Made by a program: the position numbers and the translations under genes. This document shows, one piece after another, positions 9,532 to 21,718 of a stretch of DNA of 64,000 nucleotides (positions are counted from its first letter, which is position 1; every line of letters starts with the position of its first letter). The notes under the pieces are model-generated. The model ran no database searches. It was not told the DNA's origin and saw nothing but the letters and a program-made list of their open reading frames with translations. Location of the stretch: positions 6,150,001-6,214,000 of the forward strand of contig CM040087.1 of assembly GCA_022496805.1 (NCBI GenBank), given 5' to 3'. Source of the stretch: Pohlia nutans (taxonomy: Eukaryota; Streptophyta; Bryopsida; Bryales; Mniaceae).

Positions 9532-10447
9532 AAGATAGTCATGTACATAACTTCTTCTTCTTTTTTTGCATAAATTGATTCCTCATTTTGGTTAATTAAA
9601 ATTTGTAGAGGGCATTAAAGATTTGGTTTGGTTGTTTCTATTTATTTTTTCTATGTTTTTTTATTTGGGTGTAGACTTGCCGACCCTCTATACATTCACT
9701 GTGGGGATTGGCAAAATTTGTGTTTTTCATTATTTTTTTTCTGAACATCTGCAAAGTTTCCCGTTATTGTTGTTCTCACTTAGTATCACTATGCACTAAA
9801 TTGTTTTAATTAATCAAAAATCCCATACTATAAAAACCTCAGGTTAGGGTGAAAGTTTGCATTTGAACAGGGGTTATGAGAATTTACGACTTTGTTTCAC
9901 AAGAAGGAGCATGTTTCATATCTAGGGTTACTACTTTTGTCAATTGTTAGTTTTGAAAATTGCGTTGGGCCTAATTTAGAAAGTAAACTCGAAACCTTGC
10001 ATTACAATCTCAAACTTTGACACCTCCTAATGTCTATAAGAATCAATTGCAAAATTTTCTAATCCATGTGACAGCATTGGGACTTGGGAGGAGATAATCC
10101 AGGCGGAAAAACATTCCATCCCAGGGTACACATGTAAGAAGCTTTTTGGTCCACTTCAAATGTTATGATCCCACAAATGACACAAACATCAAAGTAGGAG
10201 CACCCAATTTTGACAATGTTCACAATGTCTATAATTTCTAAACACAACATGCATTTCAGAACGCAAATTTAAGCACATCATAGAGCCTTTATTGTTTGTT
10301 GACAAAATTATAAGCTATCTATGGTCTGTCTAGATTTATGTTTTAAAATGATTACTGTGTTTGAAAATTATCAACATTGAGTACGTTGTTGGAATTGGAT
10401 GCTCCTACTTTAGAACTTAGTAAAATCTTTTACTAAAGTAGGCATAA
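9532..10447. other. AT-rich interval, nothing recognised
   Basis: No gene, terminal repeat or known repeat copy was recognised. A 63-codon minus frame at 10059-10250 is not supported. Confidence 0.3.
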
Positions 10448-10884
10448 TACTAGTGAAAAGTATTATCTTTGGACATTGTATAAGCAATAGTGCTACAATG
10501 TGGTGTTTCCAAGGTCTTTGTCGCCTAGGGTGCTCTTTGTTAAATTTGTGAAAATATAAGCGAGTACACAAAAGGGATATTAATTTGAAAATTGCTATTC
10601 AAAATATACATACAATAGACATCTTTAGAGCTCAAAATGTTGATGTATACTTACATTAAGTATATATTTCAGACGGAATAGATCTATATATAAAGATTTT
10701 AAAACACATAAATCCTTGTATATATGGAGTTTTTAGAGGGGTTGATACATGCAAATGATTTTCAAACATAATGTAGAGTGCACCCTCTGAGCACTATTGA
10801 CACTGAGCTAGTATCAACAATGGCATATGGCACACAACCTTAGAACTACTCCTTGGTACTTAAAAGACTATGTCTTTATTAATG
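10448..10884. mobile_element. Worn CACTA-like MITE
   Basis: The ends TACTAGTGAAAAGTATTATC and, inverted, CATTAATAAAGACATAGTCT resemble the ends of the MITEs at 7208 and 61729, including the following 'TTTGG' or 'CCAAGG' segment. No clean 3-bp duplication survives. Confidence 0.45.
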
Positions 10885-10949
10885 TATAGGTTACCTTTTA
10901 AACATCCTCCAGTTGTAATCATCAAAATTGTCATTTATAACTTTTTTAG

Positions 10950-11990
10950 AGTATCGAGCTTTCAAGGCAATTTTTGGTGCTTTGCCTGTAGATTTGGAGC
11001 TTTTGAGGAACCAACGCTATGATTTGGTGTAGCAAGATGCACTTGGTCCAAAGTCCTCCCCACCAACAACAACGCACTCAACGCCAAAAAATGGTATTTA
11101 GGGCCAAAACCTGAGTTGTCTCTACCATCTACAATAGCTTTGGTGCATGCAAATTACTCACACCAAACAAAAATCTTTGCTCAATTAATAATTAGATAAC
11201 AGGCTTCAAGACTATTTACTAGTGCATGCTTCAAGGTCATGAAGCTCTTTTCATAAAATCTCCTTTAGTAAGTTGCCTTAGTATATGCACAAGGAGTGTT
11301 CTTATGTTACTTCTTGTTTAACATTCCTTTAAGTTAAAAATGGCCCTCAAATTAATGCTTGGTGGATGTGTTTGGTATGGAACTGTTAGGCTTGCTCATA
11401 GGGATTAAATAAAAGTTCACAACAAAACTTTTATATCAATACATAAATCAAATCATTTTTTTTTGTTTTATGTTTTTATTGTGTGAGTGCAAGAATGACT
11501 GATACAAAAGCACCAGCCCAAGATGGCTAGGACGGAGAAACCATGTTAGTTGCTTAAGAGCAAGCCGGTAGCTTCAGACCAAATATGTCCGCCGAGCATT
11601 AATTTGAGGGCCATTTTTAGCTTAGAGGAATGTTAAACAAGAAGTAGCCTAGCAACACTCATTGTGTGAACATCAAGGCAACTTATAAAAAGAAGATTTT
11701 ATGAAAATAACTTGATGACCTTGAAGCACGGGCCGGTGAATAGTTTTCAAGTTCGTTATTTAATTGATGATTGAGCAAAAATGCTTGATTGGTGTGAGAA
11801 ATTTGCTTGCTCCAAAGCTTTTGTAGATGGCGGGGTAACCTCAAACTTTGGCTCCAAATACTATTTTTTAGCGCAAGTAGGTAGTTGTTGAACCAAACTT
11901 CGAAACAAGTGGAGATGACTACACCAAATCTTGGGGTTGGTCCCTTCAAAACATGAGCATGCTTTGGAATTAAGACTAGCCTAGTGTCGA
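10950..11990. repeat. Long inverted repeat (foldback), arms about 430 bp
   Basis: The left arm (about 10970-11410) and right arm (about 11545-11960) are reverse complements with scattered differences. For example 'cttgtttaacattcctttaa' at 11314 pairs with 'aggaatgttaaacaagaagt' at 11627, and 'gcttcaaggtcatgaagctc' pairs with a matching stretch near 11715. The spacer is about 135 bp. The minus frame at 11683-11949 lies in one arm and shows no domain. It could be a foldback transposon or a source of hairpin RNA. Confidence 0.75.
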
Positions 11991-13286
11991 GGATACTGTA
12001 GCTCGGAGCACTAGATTTCAGTGGATTTTTCCACTCTAATTGAGACTACCATCGATAGAATGGATTAAATTAGAAAGTAGTTGTACAATTCTATTCTATT
12101 CTCAACTGGAGAGCACACATTCTATGAGAATCATTTGTTAAAATTTCATAATCATCCAATGGTGGGATTGGAAGATCATAGTATGTATTTGGATTGTATA
12201 ATGCAAGCTCAAAAATGAGATTTGGAGGGTGTGTGACTTCAAAGTTAAATAGAATTTGGGTTAAAATTTCAAAAATCAAAGTTAAGAAGTTCAGCAATGT
12301 CTTATGTCAACACCTCTCCGTTGCAATCTTTTATATCAAGAATAGACTCACACAAAATTATGTGAATTTTATAAGTGAAAGTGACTTATCCATATATAGT
12401 TTAGGACAATATTTTATATGTTGAAGATTGACAAGAGTGGGTACATTAGTCAAGATCAGATTACACACTCTAATGGATGATGAAGAAGAGAACACAATCC
12501 AAAAAACAAGATAACAAACTTCCAAACACAAAAAACACTGCATAATACATGTGTTGTATATGTAAGTATTTACTATATTTTCAAGTATTTGTAGTATTTT
12601 TGTGTTTTGTTGATAGATATTTTGATAGTTGTACAATTCTAAACTAAAAATTTCTCTTTCTGGAAGGTGAGTAATGTAAATGGGCAAATCTAAACTTCAA
12701 AACTGAAGTTCCAATTCTTCACAAATTCTCTACTATTTGCATTTCACACGTTGCAGTGACGTTGCATAATGTGGTCAGCTGGGCACTAAAGGGTTAAGCC
12801 GGGCAAAAGTGTCCTTCTAAGTTTGAGATCCCAGACATTCAGGAGGAATGATTCTCCAAAAGAATGAGGTGGCGTAACTTCCTTGGTTGAGAGAAAGTAT
12901 GATTCCTGTCTTTGTCTTCTTTGGTCTTCAACAGTGTTTTGGGGACAACGGAACTACGGAAGTACAGAATGTTAAAAACACAACTTTATGCTGTGAAGCA
13001 TCTGAGGGTTTTATTAATTCCACGGTGACTGAAATATCTGGTGACTCACCAGATTTTGCAATATTTCAACTCTTGCTGAACTTGCACGTAGCATAATGAA
13101 ATTATCCATGCTACAGTGGGCCGCAATGTCCGTGGTATAAGTTATGTGAAGCCCTGGACTGGACTAACTTAAAAGTAAGGAGGCCCTGTCTACACATTTT
13201 TTTAGCTGAAATGTTACACTGCAATAGATATGGACACTTGAAGGTGTAGTTTCCTTACAAGACTTTGGCACAATGCACGGGAAGAC
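11991..13286. other. Unassigned interval with one TTAA-type end
   Basis: The sequence 'cactaaagggTTAAg' at about 12785-12799 looks like the right end of a family C-type element, but I could not find its left end. Otherwise nothing is recognised. Frames at 12091-12687 and 12887-13096 are not supported as genes. Confidence 0.3.
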
Positions 13287-13289
13287 TAA

Positions 13290-14091
13290 GGCCCTCTTTA
13301 CACTAGAGGCGAGGGGCCGTGAGAAAAGAAATTTCAGCCAATGGGATGCGTAGAAATCGAGAAGACCAACGAAGGTCACTTTACACCCGAAATTTTCAGT
13401 CCAAGGGACAAAACGAGGAGAAAATGACATGGACAGCACTTTTGTCCTAGGTGGCAGCAAAAAGGCACATTTTTCAAGTCCCCCGGATTTTTCGTCAGAC
13501 CCACCTCAAGAGGTGGGCCTGACGCAAAATCCGGGGGGCCGTTTGGCCAAAATTCTCACAGCCAATCATTTTCATTTTTTAAATAATTATTCAGAACGGC
13601 CACTTTTACTGACGGCCAGTTTTTTGACCCCTTTTCTACCCACAACTATTACTATTCATTCCCGATTTTCGTCCTTTTACATTACAATTCATTAGTGCAT
13701 TCATATACAAGCATATGATAGTGAAAACATCCTCAAAAATGTCAAAAAAACAACCGGAAGAGCCTCATTTGAGGCCCTAAAGAATGAGGACAGCATAGTT
13801 AGTGGCCGGTAAACCCATAACGTTTGTCAACCCATAATGTGTATGCCGGGTATAAGCCCGCCCCCCCCCCCCAACAGAGTGTAGTGTTTAGAGTCTCGGC
13901 TCGGCCTTGGGGTAGTAAGGAGAGGTAGTGGGGTAGAAATGAGAGGGGTATTAAAAAAATCAGCACATTGTTTTGAGGCCCCTTCTCACTTTACACTATA
14001 TCCAAAGGACGTCAAATTCAAAGTTTGGCTTCTCAACATGGCCCTTGGCCGGTTTTCTCCACGACTTCTCGTTTCTAGTGTAAAGAGGGCC
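13290..14091. mobile_element. PIF/Harbinger-type non-autonomous element, TAA duplication
   Basis: TAA is repeated at 13287-13289 and 14092-14094. The terminal repeats GGCCCTCTTTACACTAGA (left) and GGCCCTCTTTACACTAGA (right, inverted) are identical over 18 bp. A 3-bp TAA/TTA target with GGCC-type ends is characteristic of PIF/Harbinger (Tourist-like) elements. The body is 802 bp with no transposase. A truncated relative is at 16905-17150. Confidence 0.85.
13481..13541. repeat. Strong 60-bp palindrome inside the Harbinger-type element
   Basis: 'ccccggatttttcgtcagac' followed by 'ccacctcaagaggtgg' and then the complementary arm 'gcctgacgcaaaatccgggg'. It folds into a nearly complete hairpin with no spacer. 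Confidence 0.8.
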
Positions 14092-14299
14092 TAAGAAGTT
14101 AGTTCAAAGTAAATCAATCCAAAATTGGTTCAAATTTGAAACAACTTCGAGTTATAATTGTTAAGAATGTTTTATGAAAGGTAGCTTGACCTAATAAGAT
14201 AACTTGACCCAACTCCTTTCAATTGTAAACATGACAATGATTTTAGTGTTAGAATGTAAAGCTACAATACATGTGGCCACTTGGAAATTAAAGCATGTC

Positions 14300-14402
14300 T
14301 TCGCCGGGGAGGCTTGTCTCCTCTGGTTTCAGTGTGTGTGACCCCATTTAATTCAATGAGGTTTCATCCTCTTGTTTCAAAAAAATAAAATAAAATAAAA
14401 GC
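14300..14402 (+). repeat. Retroposon 3' end with A-rich tail
   Basis: 'cttgtctcctctggtttcag' leads to 'ttcatcctcttgtttcaaaa' and then (AAATA)-like repeats. Similar endings occur at 28240-28345 and 28425-28490. They resemble 3' ends of poly(A) LINEs (RTE-like), but no coding part is attached. Confidence 0.4.
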
Positions 14403-14643
14403 ATGTAAATGAGTGCTTTAAATTTGAGCACAATTGGGTCAATAGGTGGTGTTGGGTAAGGCTAATTGAAGTTACCATGTTAAAAAAACCATTGCCAGAT
14501 AATAGTTCCGGCACAAATTAATTAAAAATTTCACGAATTTGCCACGTGTCGTCCTTTTGATTGGCGGTGACATCTATGACAAGCCAAAAAGCTGACATCA
14601 TTTCCCAAGAGTGCCGGAATTACTATCAGCTTAGAGTAGTTAA

Positions 14644-15037
14644 GGTAACGGGTTCTATTTCCGACTGGGTTCTATTTCCGACCCCTACTGGTTGGGGGAT
14701 GGGTGTCAGAAACCAGCCAGCATGGTTTTTGATAGTGTCCAAGAGTGTTCTAATTTCGTCCATGCTTGGAATAATCAAGAGCTTCTGATTGGTGTAGAAG
14801 CACTCTATTTTCAGAATCCAACCTCTCATGAAAACCATGACTCTATGAGCGGTTAATGGTCACTCTAAACTTTCAAACTTAAAAAATCATAGAAAATTTT
14901 AGAAATGCTCAAAAAATGTTTTTTTTTGGGGAATGCCTTTGCAATAGCTTTGCAGAGCATCCAAAAATTATAAAAAATTTCTTTCACAAGTCTAAGTATG
15001 CAAATCTGAAATTCAGTCGGAAATAGAACCCGTTACC
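14644..15037. mobile_element. Inverted-repeat element flanked by TTAA
   Basis: TTAA at 14640-14643 and 15038-15041. The ends GGTAACGGGTTCTATTTCCG and, inverted, the same 20 bp form perfect repeats, continuing as 'gact'. 'ggttctatttccgac' is repeated in tandem just inside the left end. The body is 394 bp. The two short frames on it are chance. The ends differ from the CCC class, so this is a separate family. Confidence 0.8.
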
Positions 15038-15041
15038 TTAA

Positions 15042-16904
15042 ATGGTGACAATGGAGGATCGAGAATTACTGGTATCCCTCAAAAATCTGCGGCTTTGTGA
15101 TGTTCAATTAGAACCAAGCAGTGAACACACCGACTTTTTGACTTTTCAGGGTTTAAAAAGGAATGAATATGTGCATGAGTTGCGCGCGCTGCATTGTGGG
15201 CTCTCTTTTACGCTATTCGAAAACTCCTCCGTCATACAACAGCTTCACATGAGCTGGATGTTCAACTTATTTAGTTCAGGCAAAAAGGAATTTCAGCCAC
15301 ATTCACACAATGTCACATGTACATGATGCTCACAATCCAGTTGGGTTCTGCCACCCGTCTCGTCTTTGATGGAAGACCGAAAGAAACCCCATCATGTTCA
15401 TTAGAATGAATCATATGATCATGCCCAGTATCCCCTGATTTTATATATTTTGAAAATTTCTTTTTTACTTTGATTTTGGAACAGTCAGGTCATAACTTTC
15501 AGTGTTTTTGAATACTATATCTCTCCAGATTTCCTTTACGATTTGTACCTTCCGTCACTACTCTGCGAAAAGTGGTGTTTCGTCTTCGCACCGAAATAAC
15601 ACTTGGATTGTGTCAACAAAGAAGAAATGAAAAAGTGGTGGTTTGTCTATGATACTCGAGTACGTTACACATCACAACTACCCGCCAATTATTGCAATTA
15701 CTGTGAGTCATAAAATTAGTGTGAGATTTCCCACCATTCCTCAATTATTTACACACAATCCTCACTACTCATTGTGAAAATTCTTAATTACTGTGAGTCA
15801 CACTTTGTTCTAATACCACAATTACTGCGAGAGTACTAAATTATTGTGACTCACGGTAATGATAATAATCAGTAGATTTAATGATATCGCCGAGCGGGTA
15901 CTTGTATTGTTTTAAAAAAATTAAATTCTTTTTGGATGTGAGGCTGATCATGGATTTAAGAAGTTTTCATAAATGTTTTCAATGGGGATACACTTGTGAT
16001 ATTTTGGTGCCCTCAATTAAATATGTACATATATCAAGGTGAGAACCAAGATTTACACCCAAAGGATCAAACGTCCAAATTTTGGATGAATAACAAACAA
16101 CAGTAAGACTTCATTCATCGTGCCACTTTTTGCAATTCAAAAAAATTTCATAAAATTTCATGGCAAGGTCATAACATTTAATAGCATCCATGTCCATTGG
16201 GCTTTTGTATGGCACAATCCACTAACTCTTCTTGATAAACTATTCACATTTTGTGCACTTCGAGCATTTTGTCTAAAAAGCTAAGTTCCAAACCAATTTA
16301 TAAATTATATAGCAATGATTAAGTGAAAAATTAGTGAACCAAATTCTAAATTCATGCACGTATTATTCAAAAAAGAAAATTTTAGGTAGTAAAAATTGTA
16401 TTATGTTGAAGATTTTGAATATCAAAACACTCATTTAAATAACAATTTTACCAATTCATAATCAAACTTTGAATGTAAATATAGTTCATATTTGATTCTG
16501 TATAATTAATTTTTAAATAACCCAACTTGCATAATTTTATTTTCAAGTACATTTAGAAAAGAAATCCATAAAAAAATAAAAATAAAAATAGAGGAACAAT
16601 TGATCCTTCCCAAAATAACACGTTTTAAAATTAAAACTTTAATTAATTAAAATTTTGAAAAAATTGGAAGAAATTTTTCTTCACATATTTGAACAGTGGA
16701 ATAATTTTAAGCTCAAATTTCTATCTACAAGCCTTTGTTCACCTTCTTTTTCAGAATTTAGAGTGCAATATTATGCGATGTGAAAATGCACTAGTTTACC
16801 CTTTGTTTCATCCTCAATTAAAATATAAGGCCAAAATTTTCAATTTTTTTCAATTTTTTTTTTCTTTATTGGTATGGTCCAACCTACCACTTTAAATTTT
16901 ACAA
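15042..16904. other. Unassigned interval
   Basis: No gene is recognised. At 15690-15870 the motif 'attactgtgagtca' recurs in both orientations, possibly a worn small inverted-repeat element. A 94-codon frame at 15042-15326 in less AT-rich sequence has no recognisable domain. Confidence 0.3.
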
Positions 16905-17150
16905 AAGGTGGGTCTAACACGAAATCCGGGGGCGGGGGGGGGAGGGGCGCGTTTGGCTAAAATTCTCACAACCAATCATGTTATATTTTTTAAGAAATAT
17001 GTAAGATTTTTTTATAAAAATTAGCACTTTATTTTGTGGCCCCCTCTCACTTTACACTATATCCAAAGTTCAAAGGTTGCTTCTCAAGGATGAGCTATGG
17101 CCCTTGTGAGGTTTTCTCCACGGCTTCTTGCATTTAGTCTAAAGAGGGTC
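16905..17150. mobile_element. Truncated Harbinger-type element
   Basis: Matches the right third of the 13290-14091 element ('cacgaaatccgggg', 'gtttggctaaaattctcaca', 'cacggcttcttgcatttagt'). It ends 'ctaaagagggtctaa', a worn form of its terminal repeat. The left end is missing. Confidence 0.65.
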
Positions 17151-17153
17151 TAA

Positions 17154-17696
17154 CCCCTACCTGCCCAACTATGCATTTTTTGCCCGATGTACATAAGCAC
17201 TAACTTCCCGTTTTTCCATCTGTGTGATTTTTTGTAGCCTGAATTTTTTATGGTAGACTTTACCAAAAGTTAGCTTCATTGAACCGATTAGAAAAGGGAT
17301 GGTTGTGAAAAAATTACGCCTCTTTTGATGTTGTAGTGATTCACCAAAAATTTCTAAGATCTTAGTTCAAAAGTGCTCCTGAAAAAATTAGCTTACAAAA
17401 TTAAGCAACCAAAAATATCTCCAAAAATCACTACACTTAGAGTGTTACATTTCAACCCATCATAACAAATTTCATCAATATCTTGTTTGTAATCGAGAAC
17501 ACTAAATTTTGAGTTTCAAATTTTATACATAATATTGGTCATAGCAGTCATAAATCTAACCATATAGATAGGATTTAAAATTCATAATGTACAACTTTTA
17601 TTCATCCATCAAGTTCAAAATATTCCTTTTAGTTGCATTTTATAATGCATTTTTGCAATTCTTCAAATCTAAAGAGGGGTGAGGACGTTTAGGGGG
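17154..17696. mobile_element. TTAA-type element, family A
   Basis: Begins CCCCTACCTGCCCAACTATG after CTAA and ends 'gaggacgtttaggggg' before TAAA, so both TTAA sites have changed. It is collinear with 18348-18916 and, inverted, with 40258-45276 and 62892-63463. Confidence 0.7.
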
Positions 17697-18347
17697 TAAA
17701 CCATTTTTTTGATAAATATTTCAAAAAAAAATTAGGCTTATGAGTGAAATTTTGATTTCTTCCATAATAATAATAATAACAACATCAAATATTGTTCAAT
17801 ACTTAACATTGAATGGCAAAATCAACATTGATTTTGAGACAAATAGAACACTCTTGTTTCAACTTTTGGATAATTGCTAAACTCTTGTAGCCAAGTCTAC
17901 ATTCACCCTTGCAATTAGTAGTATATCCAAAATTCTAATGCGGATGATGGTTTTAGGAAATTTCATAAATGTCATTAACATTTGTAGGTGAAGGGGGACA
18001 TTGAACCTTGGTTGATAAGTGCCAATATATGGGTGATTAGTATCTCTCATCACCAGAAAAGAAAAGAAAAGTAGTGATTCTAGTCTTGCATTCACTAGTA
18101 TAAAAGGTATCTAAATTTTTACATGTTTGAATGTTGGGGTGTTAATAAAATAGGGTTTAGTATCATTTTTATTAATTTTTAGTGGTGAAAAAATTTCACT
18201 AAAATAATGTTTACCATAATTTGACATATCTTAGTGAATATCATAAATGAAATCAAATTCAGCCATTTTACCAACACTAAATTGCAATACCAATTTTGAC
18301 ATACATAAATGTTTTCAATCTATAAATTAACATATTTTAACCCTTAA

Positions 18348-18916
18348 CCCCTAACCGCCCAACCATGCATATTTTGCATGATGAACGGATTTGAACTCCA
18401 ATTTCTCATCCATCATACACTTTTTGCAATGTAAATTTTTTGTTGAAACTTTTATGGAAAGTTAGCTTCATGCGTGTGTGATCCGATTAGAAAGGGGATG
18501 ATTTGTGAAGTTTTTATGCCTCATTACATGTTGTAGTGTTCTACCCAAAATTTTGAAGATTGTAGTCTAAAAGTGCTCTTGAAAAAGTCAACTACTAAAA
18601 ATAAGCAACCAAGAAATCTTCAAAAATCACTACACTTAAAGTATTACATTTCAACCCATCCCAACAAATCTCATTATTAGATTGTCAATATCTTAATTGT
18701 AATCATATTACAAAAAAGCTCTAAATTTTAAGTTTGAAAATTTATACACGAATATTGGTCACAACATTCATAGATCTAACCGTATGGATAGAATCTAAAA
18801 TTCATCATGTACAACTTTTGTTCATTCATCAAGTTGAAAATATCCCTCTTAGTTGCATTTTTAGAATGCATCTTTGAAAAACTGCCAAATCTGAAAAGGG
18901 TGAGAACGTTAAGGGG
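18348..18916. mobile_element. TTAA-flanked element, family A
   Basis: TTAA at 18344-18347 and 18917-18920 encloses 569 bp. The left end is CCCCTAACCGCCCAACCATG; the right end is 'gagaacgttaagggg'. Non-coding. Confidence 0.85.
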
Positions 18917-18920
18917 TTAA

Positions 18921-20054
18921 GTGCTGAGGCGACCCAAAAGTGATTCATTTAAAAAATAAAAAGTGATTCATTTAGAAAACAAAAAGTGTTGTAAAATGAG
19001 TTAGGAGTGTTGAATTGAGTGTTTCTTAGCCAAACCTATTTAGAATCAATTTTTTTGTGAGAACATGTCATCGAATCACTACAATATGTTCACAAAAATT
19101 TAGAAAAAAATAAAAAACGTTGGGTGGTGTGGGTATTGGAACACTCTACAATAGTATAAAATTTGTAAATATGTGAAAAAATACATGGCAAAGTAAATAT
19201 TTTGTATGGATGTACAAAGATAGATTAAAAACTACAAATTTTAGATCAATTCTATAGAAATGGATTCCTAAAGTTCATAATATAAAATTTTATATATATA
19301 ATATTTAACTAATAAACTTCTAAAATTAAAAAATAATAAAAAATATTTATTTATCTTTGAATTTTAATATGATTGGCTAAAAACACATGGTTAATAAAAC
19401 TCTTAAGTACCTATTGGAATTTGGTTCATTTAAACTATTCATTATATAACGTTCTTACATGGTTTGTTTAAATTGACATTTTTACAAATTATACACTTTA
19501 GATCTTTGCAACTTCTATATTTGTGATGAAGATTTATTCCTTTAAGTAACAAGTAATTATTATTTTTAAATACTAATTAATATATTTTTAATGAATATTC
19601 AAAGTTTTATTTTCAAAATTTATTGGTAAAAGATATAAATGGTTTTAATGGTATTTACGTGTATAGATGAAATTTAGGAATTACACATTACCACTTTCAT
19701 ATTTTACAAACTTTCAAAACATATATTGTAACACTCGTAGTTTGTAGCAAAAACCCTCAAGAACTTAAAGGTTAAATATATTTGACTTGCAATTTTAGTT
19801 GCATACTTGGATACCATTTTAAAATTTTCTTATAAACATTGTGTAGCTCACAAGTTCACATACTGTTTATGCTCATGATATCAATGAAAATGGGTTAAAG
19901 TTTGGACAAAGATGAAGAATTTTGGTTACAATTGCAAAATTCATTCTATTAGTCTACTAAGGATGCGTTTTTTTGTCCGCTAAATTTGTGAGAAATATTA
20001 GTGTTATGTCGATAAGTAAAAAACTACATCTTCAATTAATACACAGGTGATTAA
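18921..20054. other. Very AT-rich interval without recognised features
   Basis: No frame, RNA gene or terminal repeats were recognised. It ends at the TTAA (20051-20054) that opens the nested element at 20055. Confidence 0.4.
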
Positions 20055-20724
20055 CTGTGTAAATTCTACATGATGTACATAATCACAGCCACTTCCTCAT
20101 GAATGAAAGGGTTTTTGCAATGTGGTTTTGTTTTATATGAAAATTTTAGGTAGTTACCTTTACGTGAGTGAAATTGGATTAGGAAAACAATCAAAATTGA
20201 AATTATTAGGTCCTTCCATTCCATGTGCGTTTCTATTCCAAAAAAAAAATCCAAAGTTTTGAGTTACTAAATCTATTATTTGATGTTGACATACAAATTA
20301 TAGTTGTAGATGATTTTTTCATGTCATCCGTCTATATGGTTGAATTAAGTAATAGTGTCAAAATTTGTTTAAATTTGATTTTTAGAAGAGGTCACTTTAA
20401 TTATGTGAAATCATATTCATTATCTTATGAATTTTGAAATGACTGACCAAAAGTGCACAATTTACAACATTGAATCATCTTTTGCATAATGTGCAATACA
20501 TCAACCTATAAAACTATCATTTGATTGCTTACAAAGAGATCTCAAGACAAATAAATAGAAACTCTGGACCCTTTTCAAGGCCGGCGTGATAGAGTGTATG
20601 TTTGTTTTGACAATGAGCCAGTGTTTACCGGAAAAAGGGCCATTGGTGCAAGACTACTCCCTCCTTCCAAGATTAGTCACTTTAGTAACAAATAACAAGT
20701 ATAAGTATCAAACAGTAACCTTAA

Positions 20725-21718
20725 CCCCTAAGTGCCCAACGGTTTTCTTGAAATGCTAAGGTAGACGACCTGTTTTCGATCACCTTAAGCAATTCAGCAC
20801 ACTTCCGGTGGAGTAACAAATAGGCAAATAATTTTGCAGTGTAGGGAAATAGATTTGAAGAAGGTCACATATTTTTGAACAAATTTTGGGGCAATATCGA
20901 ATTTACTACGAATTTTCAAAGTGAAGATTCTCTCCAACCCGTTCTCGCAATATAGTCTGACCTATTTCCGAGAACTGTAAAACTAGATTTCGAAAACACA
21001 TGATATCATACTAACTCGGTAACAAGTTTCCATTTTAGGCGCCAACCATTCCATATTAAGAAGAAACATGTTCCCGCCACCGTTTACAAATGAATTTGAA
21101 AACAATGCAAGCCTATTCACGGAAATAGGTCGTCCTATACCGCGTGATTGGGGGCCTGATCGGAAACAGGTCGTCTATCTTAGATGTGTCATAATGTCCA
21201 TCTTACTCAACTTTTATGAGCTTCGGTTTTTTAACATGTGTAAAACACAACAGTAACACAACATCCATACGGTTAAATTTTGGAAAAATGCTATGAATTA
21301 TTTAGTAATCAATTTATAAGAATTTTCTTTGAAAATTCATTAAAACAACATGTTTAGTCATTTTGACTTGGAATCAAGTATGATAGGTCAAAAACATTGG
21401 TTTTATATGGTGGTTACCTTGTTCATGTTAGAACTAATCTTGTTTGATAGAAAACTGAAAGATTTCATTTCGGGCAGATTTTCAAAATTGTGACTATTTG
21501 AGATGCTGTCACTTCGAGGGCTTTAGAGGGAAATTGGTAAAAAAAATTCAGAATTTCTTTTTGGAAAAGATGCTCAGTTTCAATATCTACAAGTGAAACA
21601 AAATTACGCTCAAAAATTGTTATTTTTGCAAAAGTTATGGGCGTTTAAAGTGGGCTGAACTTTTTTTAAACTCTGAAATTTTTGAGCGACCATATATGGT
21701 CGCTTAGGCAGTTAGGGG
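20725..21718. mobile_element. TTAA-flanked element inside the LINE
   Basis: TTAA at 20721-20724 and 21719-21722. The ends are CCCCTAAGTGCCCAACGG and, inverted from the right, CCCCTAACTGCCTAAGCG. Removing the nested element at 20757-21182 leaves 568 bp, the usual size of family A. The perfect flanks mean that it entered after the LINE. Confidence 0.85.
20757..21182. mobile_element. Innermost inverted-repeat element
   Basis: The ends TAAGGTAGACGACCTGTTTT and, inverted, TAAGATAGACGACCTGTTTC share about 24 bp. The design resembles the 14644-15037 element (both start around AAGGTA and carry a 'ctattTCCGA' type segment). No clear target duplication. The 62-codon frame at 21068 is not supported. 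Confidence 0.75.
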
